From: Ruegeria atlantica
Lineage (GTDB): Bacteria; Pseudomonadota; Alphaproteobacteria; Rhodobacterales; Rhodobacteraceae
Length of the DNA stretch: 64,000 bases
Direction: 5' to 3'
Assembly: GCF_013032455.1 (NCBI RefSeq)
Contig: NZ_WQCF01000007.1
Span: forward strand, 1 to 64,000
A program made the position numbers and the translations under genes. This document shows, piece by piece, positions 27,375 through 36,075 of this stretch; the first letter of the stretch is position 1; every line of letters starts with the position of its first letter. The notes below the pieces were generated by a model that saw only the letters and a list, made by a program, of their open reading frames with translations, was not told where the DNA came from and did not search any database.

Positions 27375-27568
27375 TTTCGGCCTCGCGCTGAACTTTCCGT
27401 TAGGTAAAGTATAACGGGCGGGCAAAGTCTGGGCTGTGAGGTTGATCACAGATCGGTCAGAACACAATCCCGAGGAAATCGCGGGCTGCGGCTGCAATGG
27501 CCAGCACGAACTAAGCACGCGACACCTCGTCCGGCATCGCGCGCGCCGTCCTTAACATAGGACCTTAG

Positions 27569-28054
27569 TCAGTCGATCGTGATACTGCCGGTAATCGTGT
27601 TAACGAATGTTCTGCTGTCCGGGTCAGTCAGAGATGAGAAGGTGCCTCCGCCTGTCGCGCTCGCCCAGTTGCCCGAGCCTCCAGACACGGTCCAATCCCC
27701 GGTTAAGGCTCCATCTGCGCCCCGGCCCGTGGCAATCCACGTCATCACCGCCTTGTCCCCGGACGCCGTGTCAAACACGCAATTCCCTGTGCCCGAGACC
27801 CCGGCCCCGTTGACCAGAATGGAACCGAAACACATGCCCGAGGCCCCTTCCAATGGATGCCCGGCGGCAACCTCGAAGCTTTCATAATTGGTCTGGGATT
27901 TCACCACCGCCTGACCGTCCGAGATGCCAAAGACCTCGTTCGCTTCCGTCCCCATGCCTTTGCCTGCGGCGTCATGGGTCTCGGCACTGGCCAAGCCTGC
28001 CGTCAGCCCGATGGTCAGGGCTGTGGCTGCGGTGATCGTCAAGAACTTGTGCAT
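27569..28054 (-). CDS. Secreted hypothetical protein, beta-rich
   Basis: A 161-residue protein with signal peptide MHKFLTITAATALTIGLTAGLASA. The mature chain is rich in Gly, Ser, Thr and Asp with two cysteines (MCFG and NCVFD), which may form a disulfide, and ends with the strand-like NTITGSITID. The repeated SGTG/GGSG pattern suggests an all-beta fold. No named family is recognised. GAGAGG precedes the ATG. It is downstream of a terminator for the preceding small gene and so probably has its own promoter. Confidence 0.78.
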   Translation of the reverse strand: MHKFLTITAATALTIGLTAGLASAETHDAAGKGMGTEANEVFGISDGQAVVKSQTNYESFEVAAGHPLEGASGMCFGSILVNGAGVSGTGNCVFDTASGDKAVMTWIATGRGADGALTGDWTVSGGSGNWASATGGGTFSSLTDPDSRTFVNTITGSITID

Positions 28055-28096
28055 AATAACCTCTCATTTCTGAGGGTTTGGCGTTGCAAGCATATA

Positions 28097-28120
28097 AAGA
28101 AAAAACCGCCTGAACGCGGT
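28097..28120 (-). terminator. Intrinsic terminator
   Basis: On the minus strand ACCGC pairs with GCGGT around a 6-nt loop, followed by TTTTTTCTTT. It lies about 50 nt after the stop of the small membrane gene at 28171-28350 and ends its transcript before the next secreted-protein gene. Confidence 0.85.
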
Positions 28121-28170
28121 CCCCCGCGCGGAGGATAACACATTCCGATCTTTGCGTCTAAAGCGGGCGC

Positions 28171-28350
28171 TCAGCCTTCCAGCTTGCGGGCCACCAGAAC
28201 CGAGACCGGGAAAGCCGCGATAAACCCAACGACCGCAGCAAGCAGCATGGCCACCCATGATGCATGCCCCATGACCAGAACCGCAATCACAGCGGACCCG
28301 GCAAGGGTGGAACCAAGGAAGATGTGAAGGATCAGCGTCAGGGGTGACAT
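28171..28350 (-). CDS. Small two-helix membrane protein, 59 aa
   Basis: A 59-residue hydrophobic protein with two helices, PLTLILHIFLGSTLAGSAVIAVL and WVAMLLAAVVGFIAAFPVSVLVA, and a basic tail RKLEG. Similar tiny proteins occur throughout Rhodobacteraceae, and I recall some being labelled CTP synthetase in databases; nothing here supports that enzyme. ATG at 28350 is chosen over a long upstream extension that would run through a duplicated non-coding element. Function unknown. Confidence 0.75.
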   Translation of the reverse strand: MSPLTLILHIFLGSTLAGSAVIAVLVMGHASWVAMLLAAVVGFIAAFPVSVLVARKLEG

Positions 28351-28454
28351 AGGGGCCTCGTTATTATCAGTCTGTTTTCGCGGACCGTAGAACTGAGGCT
28401 GAGAGTGGTCCTTGATCTGGGTCAGACTGCGCGGTGATCCGAGGTGCAATTTCG

Positions 28455-28520
28455 ACGGTTGATGAGCAAAACTGAGGTCAGCGCCAACCCAAGGGGAGGC
28501 GCAAACGCACAGCCCGTTTA
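28455..28520. repeat. Imperfect 66-nt direct repeat, copy A
   Basis: Aligns without gaps to 28950-29015 with about 13 differences. Shared words include ACGGTT, AACTGAGG, CAGCGCC, GGCGCAAACGC and GCCCGTTT. It lies about 105 nt upstream of the small membrane gene start. It could be a dispersed intergenic element or a duplicated leader. Confidence 0.75.
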
Positions 28521-28545
28521 CCAAACCGAAACCGGCATTATGGTG

Positions 28546-28788
28546 TCAGTTCAGGCCAAGCAGTTCCTTGGCTTGGGCTAGAGTTGCAACCGACGCGTCA
28601 TGATCACCTGCATCGTGCAGCGCGGCACCTTCGTCGCGCCATGTTTCGACCTGTACAATCTGTTCGTCAGACAGGTCAGGACCCGCAGCCAGTGCGGCAT
28701 CAATGGCGGCAATGTCGGCAGGGCATTGCCCGGCAAAGGCGGGCGCGGCGTACAGGCAGACGGCAGCGACCAGAGACAGATGTTTCAT
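28546..28788 (-). CDS. Small secreted hypothetical protein
   Basis: An 80-residue exported protein. Signal peptide MKHLSLVAAVCLYAAPAFA is followed by a mature helical domain, with AAIDAALAAGPDLSDEQIVQ and VETWRDEGAALHDAGDHDAS resembling a single helical-hairpin or TPR-like unit, ending VATLAQAKELLGLN. GGGAGG precedes ATG at 28788. It is adjacent to the two-helix membrane gene, and each has a copy of a 66-nt element upstream. Likely periplasmic; function unknown. Confidence 0.8.
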   Translation of the reverse strand: MKHLSLVAAVCLYAAPAFAGQCPADIAAIDAALAAGPDLSDEQIVQVETWRDEGAALHDAGDHDASVATLAQAKELLGLN

Positions 28789-29133
28789 TGATTCATCCTC
28801 CCGTTGTTTGGGGTGTGATGAGAATACCATGAAACGGGTCAGGCCCGGAGGGCGTCGGCATCCGATGCATCGGATCGGCGAGGGATGGCTGACGGTGGGA
28901 CAGTTTCGCTTTCGGACTAGTAGGGGGCCGGAGCACAAACTCGCTTGAAACGGTTAATCAGCAGAACTGAGGGCAGCGCCGACACGAGGCGTGGCGCAAA
29001 CGCGCCGCCCGTTTTGCCGGAGGCAAACCTTCGGTTTGACGGGGGCGGGTCGGCGCGGCCCGGCGGTGCCGCCGGGTGGGCAAGACAGGCCAAAACATAA
29101 AGCTAAGCAATGGGGAGTTTCCAACGAAAATCC
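28789..29133. other. Gene-free GC-rich spacer beside the SIR2-like gene
   Basis: About 345 nt without a gene. It holds copy B of the 66-nt repeat, and then a strongly GC-rich tract (29035-29085) containing GGCCCGGCGGTGCCGCCGGG. From about 29095 the base composition turns AT-rich at the border of the SIR2-like gene. Confidence 0.5.
28950..29015. repeat. Imperfect 66-nt direct repeat, copy B
   Basis: Second copy of the element at 28455-28520, in the same orientation. It is about 160 nt upstream of the start of the small secreted gene at 28788. Confidence 0.75.
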
Positions 29134-30159
29134 CTAGTTGCTTCGGAAGAAACCAGAAAAGTCGTTAAGAAGGATCGAACAATCGGTTCTAACTAAATCA
29201 AACCCTGGTTCATATGCACTTCCATTCCTGATCCAGCTAGCCAATTCTTTTCTCGCAATTCTGGAGTTGAAATCAGACATACCTCTCAAAGTACCGAACA
29301 CCTTTAAATACGTTTGATCTGCGGGTTTTAGAAACTTCATGTTCAGGTCAAGAAACGAAAATCCTAGAAACCAAATTGAGCCAGCTTCGAGAATTGCCTG
29401 TCTTACCAATTGGCGTGTTTGGCGCTCGCCACCTTCTGTAAAAACTTTGATATTGTTCACAGAGGACAGTAGCGCTTGATGATGGTTATTTTCACCAAAT
29501 CCAGACTCTCTGTTTCTTGGTTGCAACCGACCGAGAGAGCCATAGGGATGCAAGACCTTTAGATGTTTTTCGCAGAACTTGGACGCTTCTTCTTCGCTCA
29601 AATCAAAAACCGCCTGAACAGCCAGAAAAAAGAACCTGAAAATCACTCTGTCATAGTTGAATGATACGAAGGTTATTCGTTCCAACCAGCTCTCTAGCTG
29701 CTCAATTTTACCTGCGGTAACGATCGCTCTAAACAACGCCGCGAGCCATGTATCAGCGACATTTGCAAAGTTGAAGGTTTCATGGGTTTTTGGGGGATTG
29801 AAGTAGAGTGATGATCGTCGTTCAGCTTTGATCAGGGCATCGGCTATCAACAATTTGCCTAGCTTTACTCTAACTTCGTTGTGCGAGTGCGCATGTAAGT
29901 AGTTGTCAATAGACGGCATCAACCGAACGCCGGATGATATCCTTCTTAGTTCCTCTATAAAGTCTGCATCGCCGCTTTCAGAACCAATCAGCTTGGCAGC
30001 GGAAAACAAATGCGGATCAATGTTTTGCTTGTGAGCTTCACCGTAGATTTGAATTGTGTTCGCAGAGTCCGACACTTGATCTGCCAGTTGCGATCCAATC
30101 GGCAATTTAAACTCTGCACTTGCGCCAGCTCCAACTACGATGACAAGCTTGTCAGCCAT
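29134..30159 (-). CDS. SIR2-like domain protein, candidate NADase
   Basis: A 341-residue protein of the SIR2-like (SIR2_2) type rather than the CobB deacylase type. NAD-binding loop GAGAS is at 10-14, SIDNYL at 83-88, SFNYD with the family's key Asn/Asp at 166-170, HPYGSLG at 204-210, and GFSFLDLNM at 266-274. The zinc-binding cysteines and QNVD of deacetylase sirtuins are absent. Related domains deplete NAD in several anti-phage systems (Thoeris ThsA, DSR, SIR2-Argonaute), so a defence role is inferred. It has no extra sensor domain and no obvious partner gene. The ATG lies within the last codons of lepA, overlapping by 8 nt, so translation is probably coupled. The gene is clearly more AT-rich than its neighbours, a sign of recent acquisition. 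Confidence 0.85.
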   Translation of the reverse strand: MADKLVIVVGAGASAEFKLPIGSQLADQVSDSANTIQIYGEAHKQNIDPHLFSAAKLIGSESGDADFIEELRRISSGVRLMPSIDNYLHAHSHNEVRVKLGKLLIADALIKAERRSSLYFNPPKTHETFNFANVADTWLAALFRAIVTAGKIEQLESWLERITFVSFNYDRVIFRFFFLAVQAVFDLSEEEASKFCEKHLKVLHPYGSLGRLQPRNRESGFGENNHHQALLSSVNNIKVFTEGGERQTRQLVRQAILEAGSIWFLGFSFLDLNMKFLKPADQTYLKVFGTLRGMSDFNSRIARKELASWIRNGSAYEPGFDLVRTDCSILLNDFSGFFRSN

Positions 30160-31951
30160 CCATCTTCAACGCCGAAATAAAGGCCTCTTGCGGGATATCC
30201 ACCTTCCCGAACTGGCGCATCTTCTTCTTACCCGCCTTCTGCTTGTCCAGCAGTTTGCGTTTCCGCGTGGCGTCGCCGCCGTAGCATTTCGCCGTCACGT
30301 CCTTGCGCAACGCCGAGAGGGTCTCGCGCGCGATGACCTTGCCTCCAATGGCGGCCTGGATCGGGATTTTGAACATGTGGCGCGGGATCAGGTCCTTGAG
30401 CTTTTCACACATCGCCCGGCCCCGCATCTCGGCCCGGTCGCGGTGAACCATGGTCGACAGCGCGTCGACGGGCTCGTCATTCACCAGCACCGACATCTTG
30501 ACCAGATTGTCCTCGGTGTAGCCGGTCATCTGGTAGTCGAACGAGGCATAGCCCTTGGTCACCGATTTCAGGCGGTCGTAGAAATCGAAGACGACCTCGT
30601 TCAGCGGCAGGTCATAGACGACCATGGCGCGGCTGCCCGCATAGGTCAGGTCCAACTGGATGCCGCGGCGGTCCTGGCACAGTTTCAGCACATCGCCGAG
30701 GTATTCGTCGGGCACAAGGATGGTCGCCTTGATGCGCGGTTCCTCGATATGGTCGACCTTCGACGGGTCGGGCATGTCGGCGGGGTTGTGCAGTTCGATC
30801 ATCTCGCCGTCTTTCATGTAGACGTGATAGATCACCGAGGGCGCGGTGGTGATGAGCTCGATATCGTATTCGCGTTCGATACGGTCGCGGATGACCTCAA
30901 GGTGCAGAAGGCCCAGGAAGCCGCAGCGGAAGCCAAAACCCAGCGCGGCCGAGGTTTCCATTTCAAAGCTGAAGCTGGCGTCGTTCAGCGCCAGTTTGTC
31001 GATCGCGTCGCGCAGGTCTTCGAATTCGGAACTGTCGACGGGGAACAGGCCACAGAACACCACCGGCTGCGCGGGTTTGAAGCCTGTCAGAGCCTCTTCG
31101 GTGCCGTTGCGGTCATTGGTGATGGTGTCACCCACGCGGGTGTCGCGGACCTGTTTGATTGACGCGGTGAGAAAGCCGATCTCACCGGGGCCAAGCGAGT
31201 CCACCATCTCCATCTCAGGCCGGAAGACGCCGACGCGGTCCACATGGTGCAGGGTGCCGTTCGACATGAACTTGACCCGCATGCCCTTTTTCAGCGTGCC
31301 GTCCATGATGCGGACCAGAACGATGACGCCGAGATAGGCGTCGTACCAGGAATCCACCAGCATCGCCTTGAGCGGCGCGTCCACGGTGCCCTGCGGTGCG
31401 GGCAGTTGCAGCACGATGGCTTCCAGCGTCTCGTGGATGCCCTGCCCTGTCTTGGCGCTGACCTGAATGGCGTCGGTCGCGTCAATGCCGATCACATCCT
31501 CGATCTGCTCGGCCACGCGGTCACAGTCGGACGCTGGCAGGTCGATCTTGTTGAGCACCGGCACGATCTCATGATCGGCGTCGATGGCTTGGTACACGTT
31601 CGCCAGCGTTTGCGCCTCGACCCCTTGGGTGGAGTCGACGACCAACAGCGAGCCTTCAACCGCGCGCATGGACCGGCTGACCTCATAGGCAAAGTCCACG
31701 TGGCCGGGGGTGTCGATCAGGTTCAGCACGTATTGCTCGCCATTGTCGGCGGTATAATCGATGCGGACTGTGTTGGCCTTGATGGTGATGCCGCGTTCCC
31801 GCTCGATATCCATGCTGTCGAGCAGCTGTTCCTTCATGTCGCGATCCTTGACGGTTCCGGTCTCCTGGATGAGCCGGTCAGCAAGGGTGGATTTGCCATG
31901 GTCGATATGCGCGACGATGGAGAAATTGCGGATATGAGCGAGGTCTGTCAT
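30152..31951 (-). CDS. lepA: Elongation factor 4 (LepA)
   Basis: A 599-residue ribosome-associated GTPase that aids initiation/elongation under stress. GTPase motifs are intact: AHIDHGKST near 14-22, [22 protein letters not shown], and NKIDLPASD. The C-terminal LepA-specific domain ends with [21 protein letters not shown]. Length is normal. Its 3-prime end overlaps the start of the SIR2-like gene by 8 nt, an unusual partner. An RNA ligase gene lies 87 nt upstream on the same strand and could be in the same transcription unit. Confidence 0.98.
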   Translation of the reverse strand: MTDLAHIRNFSIVAHIDHGKSTLADRLIQETGTVKDRDMKEQLLDSMDIERERGITIKANTVRIDYTADNGEQYVLNLIDTPGHVDFAYEVSRSMRAVEGSLLVVDSTQGVEAQTLANVYQAIDADHEIVPVLNKIDLPASDCDRVAEQIEDVIGIDATDAIQVSAKTGQGIHETLEAIVLQLPAPQGTVDAPLKAMLVDSWYDAYLGVIVLVRIMDGTLKKGMRVKFMSNGTLHHVDRVGVFRPEMEMVDSLGPGEIGFLTASIKQVRDTRVGDTITNDRNGTEEALTGFKPAQPVVFCGLFPVDSSEFEDLRDAIDKLALNDASFSFEMETSAALGFGFRCGFLGLLHLEVIRDRIEREYDIELITTAPSVIYHVYMKDGEMIELHNPADMPDPSKVDHIEEPRIKATILVPDEYLGDVLKLCQDRRGIQLDLTYAGSRAMVVYDLPLNEVVFDFYDRLKSVTKGYASFDYQMTGYTEDNLVKMSVLVNDEPVDALSTMVHRDRAEMRGRAMCEKLKDLIPRHMFKIPIQAAIGGKVIARETLSALRKDVTAKCYGGDATRKRKLLDKQKAGKKKMRQFGKVDIPQEAFISALKMDG

Positions 31952-32038
31952 GGGTTGGGGATATGCGTCGGAAATGGGCTGTGGTCAAGGTGGGACGAGA
32001 CCCTAGCGAAACCCTTTGAATGCGAGGCCTCCAACCGA

Positions 32039-32662
32039 TCAGACCAACCTATTTTTAACCAGCTCCGCGTTCATCCAATGCGTCTCGCTCTGGACGTGGC
32101 CCTCACGTACGTATTTCGCGAGATGAGTGGGCATGTCTTCCTCGTTAAACGCAGCCGTTGTGCGAACGACAAACCCCTCCTGAGTATCCAGATTTAAGTC
32201 TGCGATCACATCCGCCACAACCTTAGCAGAGAACCGACCGCGATAGAGTTCGGGAACAGCGGTGATCCCAAGCTCGACAAAGCGTGAAAGCGTCGCGTCC
32301 CACGATTGCACGCGATCTGCCTTGATCCATGCGAAGCCCAGGAAGTAAGTCGGCAACGCTGAATATTCGATGGAATGACGCGCGAACAGATACTCGCCGA
32401 CAATACGCTCATCATCGGCGAGCTGAGGTGCAATGCCCGCTGCAAATGCCTTCATCCAATCTCGCGATGGGTGATATCTCGCGTCGATGCTGCGAGGGTG
32501 ACAACCGTGACTGTGGATGGTTGTATTCTCACCGTCCATCTTTTCGGTGAAAACCACCTCATCAGCTGATGCCAATTCATCAACGCTGGACATGATCTTG
32601 TCATCGCTCGTGGCACCGGGAGATTGCGGCAAGTGGAAAGTGCGCCCGTATTTCTTAAGCAT
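32039..32662 (-). CDS. Stand-alone RNA ligase family protein
   Basis: A 207-residue covalent nucleotidyltransferase of the RNA ligase family (Rnl2-like, PF09414 type). Motif I KMDGEN is at 41-46 with K41 as the adenylated lysine. Motif III-like VGEYLFARHS, motif IV EGFVVR and motif V AKYV follow in order. Such enzymes seal nicked RNA, but in bacteria most orphans have unknown substrates. No C-terminal extension or partner such as polynucleotide kinase, RtcB or an anticodon nuclease is adjacent. ATG at 32662 is chosen because conservation begins at LKKYGRTFHLPQSPG; upstream residues look unrelated. It precedes lepA and the SIR2-like gene on the same strand. Confidence 0.88.
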   Translation of the reverse strand: MLKKYGRTFHLPQSPGATSDDKIMSSVDELASADEVVFTEKMDGENTTIHSHGCHPRSIDARYHPSRDWMKAFAAGIAPQLADDERIVGEYLFARHSIEYSALPTYFLGFAWIKADRVQSWDATLSRFVELGITAVPELYRGRFSAKVVADVIADLNLDTQEGFVVRTTAAFNEEDMPTHLAKYVREGHVQSETHWMNAELVKNRLV

Positions 32663-32838
32663 ATTGGTCTCACGAAAGAGTTCTAAACAAAGTCGGGCCA
32701 GAAAACGCGACATTCCCAACCTGCGCAATCACTTTTTCGAACCGCCCAATTGATCCCGAATCCAGTTTGATTCATACTCCCGCACAGACCGAGAGGGGCA
32801 TCAGATCCGTCCGGGCAGGCAAAAAACGAGGCTCGAGT

Positions 32839-33147
32839 ATGAAACAGTTCCTCCTTATCGCATTTTGTGCGGCATCGCTGACAACGGTGGCCCATGTCGC
32901 GGATGCGGCGCAGATCAAGCGCGCCTGTCTGGCGTCGGACCGGTCGGCAGCAACGCGGGATCGGTGCAATTGCATTCAGCGGGTGGCCAATCAAGCGCTG
33001 ACCCGCAGCGATCAGAAAACCGTGGCAAAGTGGTTCACCGACCCCCATCAGGCGCAAGAGCTGAAGATGTCGCAGACCGCGCGCGATGATGCGCTGTGGG
33101 ATCGGTATCAGAACTTCGGCCAAATGGCGCAGGCGATCTGCAGCTAA
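32839..33147 (+). CDS. Small secreted cysteine-containing protein
   Basis: A 102-residue exported protein with signal peptide MKQFLLIAFCAASLTTVAHVADA. The mature domain has four cysteines (RACLAS, DRCNCIQ and the C-terminal AICS), likely paired as disulfides, plus helices with KWFTDPHQAQELKMS. The family is common in Rhodobacteraceae; I recall database labels such as arginine transporter, but no transporter feature is seen. ATG at 32839 is set by the signal peptide. The gene stands alone before the LysR gene. Confidence 0.82.
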   Translation: MKQFLLIAFCAASLTTVAHVADAAQIKRACLASDRSAATRDRCNCIQRVANQALTRSDQKTVAKWFTDPHQAQELKMSQTARDDALWDRYQNFGQMAQAICS

Positions 33148-33212
33148 GCCATCTCATGCCTTGACCTGACCCACGCTGCACCCCAGAAAAGGCGCAGCGA
33201 AAGGTGTATTGC

Positions 33213-34154
33213 ATGGTGATGAAAGGGCTGACCCTGCGCGGGCTCGAAGTGTTCGAGGCTTTGGCGCGGACGGGATCGGTGGCACAAGCCGCCGAGATCA
33301 CCGGGCTCAGCCAGCCGTCAGTGTCACAGCAGCTGCGCAATCTGGAAAACGCCCTGGGAACCGAGCTGGTCGATCACGGACGCCGCCCCATGCGGTTGAC
33401 GCAGGCCGGGCGCAGCTTTCTTGCCCGGACCGAGACGGTTCTGGCTGAGTTGCAGATGGCCCAAAGCGAGCTGACGGTGATGGACCTGGGGCACCTGACC
33501 ACCCTGTCCATCGGGCTGATCGACGATTTCGACAATGACCTGACTCCCCGACTGGCGACCTTGCTGGCTGACAGCCTGACCCGGTCAAAGTTCAAACTGA
33601 TCACCCTGCCCAGCTTGGACCTGTTCGCCGAGCTTGAGGCGCAGCGTCTCCGCTTGGTGGTGTCGGCGCATTCCGGTGAAGTGCTGGAAGGCGTGGTCGA
33701 GTACCCTCTGGTCCAGGATCCGTTCATTATGGTGACACCCAAGGGCGCAGATAACGCAGTAGAGGAGCTGCCGTTTCTGCGTTACGCCCGCGAGCAGCTC
33801 ATCAGCCGCCAGATCGAAGCGCATCTGGCGCGACAACATTTGACTTATGAAGAACGGTTCGAGATCGGTTCGCATCTGGCATTGATGGCAATGGCGGCAC
33901 GTGGGCTGGGCTGGGCGATCACCACGCCGCTGGGTTATATGCGGGCAACACGGTTCCATGATGCGCTGGATGTGCACCCCGCCCCGTTCGGAGAGCTTTC
34001 GCGCACCATCTCGCTGTTCACACGTACTGACTGGTCCGATCAGGTGCCGCAAGAAGTAGCGGGCATGATGCGTCGCCTGATGCGGAATCAGATTGTCGAT
34101 CCGGCCTTGGCGCAATTGCCTTGGTTGACTGATCGACTCAAAGTGATGGCTTAA
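33213..34154 (+). CDS. LysR family transcriptional regulator
   Basis: A 313-residue LysR-type regulator. The N-terminal winged helix-turn-helix is at about 5-62 (GLEVFEALARTGSVAQAAEI, SQPSVSQQLRNLENALG, RLTQAGRSFLARTE). The effector-binding domain follows and is less conserved. ATG at 33213 is chosen with AAAGGTG upstream; 33219 is equally possible. The target is unknown; the neighbours are a small secreted protein and a convergent phosphatase, overlapping by 4 nt, so no divergent target gene is obvious. Confidence 0.9.
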   Translation: MVMKGLTLRGLEVFEALARTGSVAQAAEITGLSQPSVSQQLRNLENALGTELVDHGRRPMRLTQAGRSFLARTETVLAELQMAQSELTVMDLGHLTTLSIGLIDDFDNDLTPRLATLLADSLTRSKFKLITLPSLDLFAELEAQRLRLVVSAHSGEVLEGVVEYPLVQDPFIMVTPKGADNAVEELPFLRYAREQLISRQIEAHLARQHLTYEERFEIGSHLALMAMAARGLGWAITTPLGYMRATRFHDALDVHPAPFGELSRTISLFTRTDWSDQVPQEVAGMMRRLMRNQIVDPALAQLPWLTDRLKVMA

Positions 34155-34594
34155 GCGCGCAGATGCGCCTCTAACCCCTCAACAGCTGCTTCGATCAAAT
34201 CCAGCGCCCCGTCGAAATCACGGGTGTAGTATGGGTCGGGCACATGATCCGCGCCTATATGGGGGGCAAAATCGGTCAACAGGCGAACCGGGATTGTACT
34301 GTCCGCTGGCCGCAATGCTTCGATATTTGCGATGTTCTCTGCGTCCATGCCGATGATAATATCGAACCGGTGGAAATCTTCGGCTACGAACTGGCGGGCC
34401 CTCAGATCGCTCAGATCAATTTCCCGCGCTCGTGCCGCTGCCTGCATCGGCCCATAGGGCGGATCACCAACATGCCAGCCCGACGTTCCGGCGCTGTCGG
34501 TGGAATGATGCGGAGCGCGGGCGCGAAACACGCCCTCGGCAGCGGGGGATCGGCAGATATTGCCCAAACAGACAAAGAGGATACGGTGTGTCAT
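34151..34594 (-). CDS. Low-molecular-weight protein tyrosine phosphatase
   Basis: A 147-residue enzyme with the active-site loop CLGNICRS at 9-16 (C-X5-R: nucleophile C9, R15) and the general-acid Asp in DPYY near residue 115. This places it in the LMW-PTP family, which dephosphorylates phosphotyrosine, and sometimes phosphoarginine, on cytoplasmic proteins. ATG at 34594 directly precedes THRILFVCLGN. It is divergent from cobB with the two starts 29 nt apart. Confidence 0.95.
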   Translation of the reverse strand: MTHRILFVCLGNICRSPAAEGVFRARAPHHSTDSAGTSGWHVGDPPYGPMQAAARAREIDLSDLRARQFVAEDFHRFDIIIGMDAENIANIEALRPADSTIPVRLLTDFAPHIGADHVPDPYYTRDFDGALDLIEAAVEGLEAHLRA

Positions 34595-34622
34595 GGGCAA
34601 TGGTTTAACGCGAAGGGCAAAG

Positions 34623-35318
34623 ATGGAAAAGATCGTCATTCTGACAGGGGCCGGGATTTCCGCCGAAAGTGGGCTGGGCACCTTCCGGGACGAAGGCGGC
34701 TTGTGGGCACAACACCGGATCGAGGATGTCGCCACACCCGAAGGGTTTGCCCGCGACCCCGCTCTCGTCCACGGGTTTTACAATGCGCGCCGGGTCCAAG
34801 CCGCCAAGGCCCAACCTAACGCCGCTCATGAGGCCTTGGCCCGCCTGCAGCAGGATTGGCCCGATGAGGTTGTAATCATCACCCAGAATGTCGACAGCTT
34901 GCACGAGGCTGGTGGCGCCCGGAACGTGATTCACATGCACGGCACGCTGGCCGGTGCGCTTTGCGCGGTTTGTGAGCACCGCTGGGTGTCTCCGCCCGAA
35001 ATGGCCGTCGGCGAACCCTGCCCGGCCTGCGCCGCCCCCGCTGCGCGCCCCGATGTGGTCTGGTTTGGTGAAATGCCCTACCACATGGACGCCATCTATG
35101 ACCATATCGCCGAGGCTTGGATATTTGCCGCCATCGGTACGTCTGGTCAGGTTTATCCCGCCGCCGCCTTCGTCCACGAAGCTAGCCTCTCGGGCGCTCG
35201 AACGGTCGAGTTTAACCTCACCCCCTCAGACGGTGCCTCAAGTTTTGACGAGGTCATCCTTGGCCCAGCTACGGATACAGTGCCGCGCTGGGTAGATAAG
35301 CTGCTGAGCCAGAGATGA
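34623..35318 (+). CDS. cobB: NAD-dependent protein deacylase (sirtuin CobB)
   Basis: A 231-residue canonical sirtuin. GAGISAESGLGTFR at 9-22 binds NAD, QNVD is at 88-91 and catalytic H106 lies in HMHG. Zinc ligands C114, C117, C133 and C136 are present. Y53 and R56 match the YxxR pair of class III (SIRT5-like) sirtuins, so desuccinylase or demalonylase activity is expected as well as deacetylation. GAAGGG precedes ATG at 34623. It contrasts with the SIR2-like gene at 29.1 kb, which lacks these catalytic and zinc signatures. Confidence 0.95.
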   Translation: MEKIVILTGAGISAESGLGTFRDEGGLWAQHRIEDVATPEGFARDPALVHGFYNARRVQAAKAQPNAAHEALARLQQDWPDEVVIITQNVDSLHEAGGARNVIHMHGTLAGALCAVCEHRWVSPPEMAVGEPCPACAAPAARPDVVWFGEMPYHMDAIYDHIAEAWIFAAIGTSGQVYPAAAFVHEASLSGARTVEFNLTPSDGASSFDEVILGPATDTVPRWVDKLLSQR

Positions 35319-35378
35319 TCGCAGACACCAGCCGAATTATCCGTTTATAGTGAAGGCCTAACAAGCCGGGAGAATAAA

Positions 35379-35987
35379 ATGCCAGACCCCCACCCTCCTC
35401 GCGAAGAAATCCTGGAAGACGGTAATCTCGACGGCCGCGATGCCCTCGGAGACCAACTTGCAGGACTATGGTGGACATTCCTGCTTCGCGGCATCCTAGC
35501 TGGGGCATTAGGAGCCGCGGCCTTGTTCTGGCCAACGGGAAGCATTACACTACTGTTGCGATTGGTCGGGCTGCTTTTGATCGTGGATGGCGGCCTGACC
35601 CTTTTGGGGTTTGGGCGGCGCGGATTGATCGGAGGCGTTGGTGTCGGAGCCCTTTTAATCGGACTAGTACTCCTGATCTGGCCCGAGGGCGTGGCGCGAC
35701 TGACGTTCTTCCTACTGGGCGCATGGGCGCTGATCATCGGAGTGGGCTCACTGCTGGCCTGGCGACAGATGTCGGACCAACATCCAGACGCATCTTCGGT
35801 GCGGAACTCGGGAATTATTGCGCTGGTGATCGGACTGGTGCTGATCTTCTGGCCGGGCAGCGGCATGGTGGCTTTGGGCTGGGCAATTGCCTTCGGCGCT
35901 CTGGCCTTTTCTGCCGTGATGTTCTGGCTGACTGCACGGTTCAAACGCGCCCATGACCGCGTCGCGATGCGCGTGGTCAACCGCTAA
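35379..35987 (+). CDS. HdeD family membrane protein
   Basis: A 202-residue integral membrane protein of the HdeD/DUF308 family, with six hydrophobic helices in two repeated halves (WTFLLRGILAGALGAAALFWP and NSGIIALVIGLVLIFWPGSG) after a charged N-terminus. HdeD in enterobacteria contributes to acid resistance; the mechanism is unknown and the roseobacter role may differ. GGGAG precedes the ATG. It is monocistronic, followed by a hairpin. Confidence 0.88.
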   Translation: MPDPHPPREEILEDGNLDGRDALGDQLAGLWWTFLLRGILAGALGAAALFWPTGSITLLLRLVGLLLIVDGGLTLLGFGRRGLIGGVGVGALLIGLVLLIWPEGVARLTFFLLGAWALIIGVGSLLAWRQMSDQHPDASSVRNSGIIALVIGLVLIFWPGSGMVALGWAIAFGALAFSAVMFWLTARFKRAHDRVAMRVVNR

Positions 35988-36007
35988 GCATCGACCACGA
36001 AGTGAAC

Positions 36008-36029
36008 AGGCCGGGGCATAACCCGGCCT
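36008..36029 (+). terminator. Hairpin after the HdeD gene
   Basis: AGGCCGGG pairs perfectly with CCCGGCCT around a 6-nt loop, 21 nt after the HdeD stop. No T tract follows. It may serve both convergent genes. Confidence 0.55.
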
Positions 36030-36075
36030 GATGCGTGGATGAAGGCCGCAGCGCGGCCCGAAGACAGGCGTTGCC

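Noticed and set aside
29134..30159. Assigning the SIR2-like gene as a second CobB deacetylase
   Set aside because: It lacks the QNVD, catalytic His-Gly context and zinc cysteines; the true CobB is at 34623-35318.
30140..31162. 340-codon plus-strand frame in lepA
   Set aside because: Antisense to lepA; composition typical of a shadow frame (His/Gln/Val rich), no motif.
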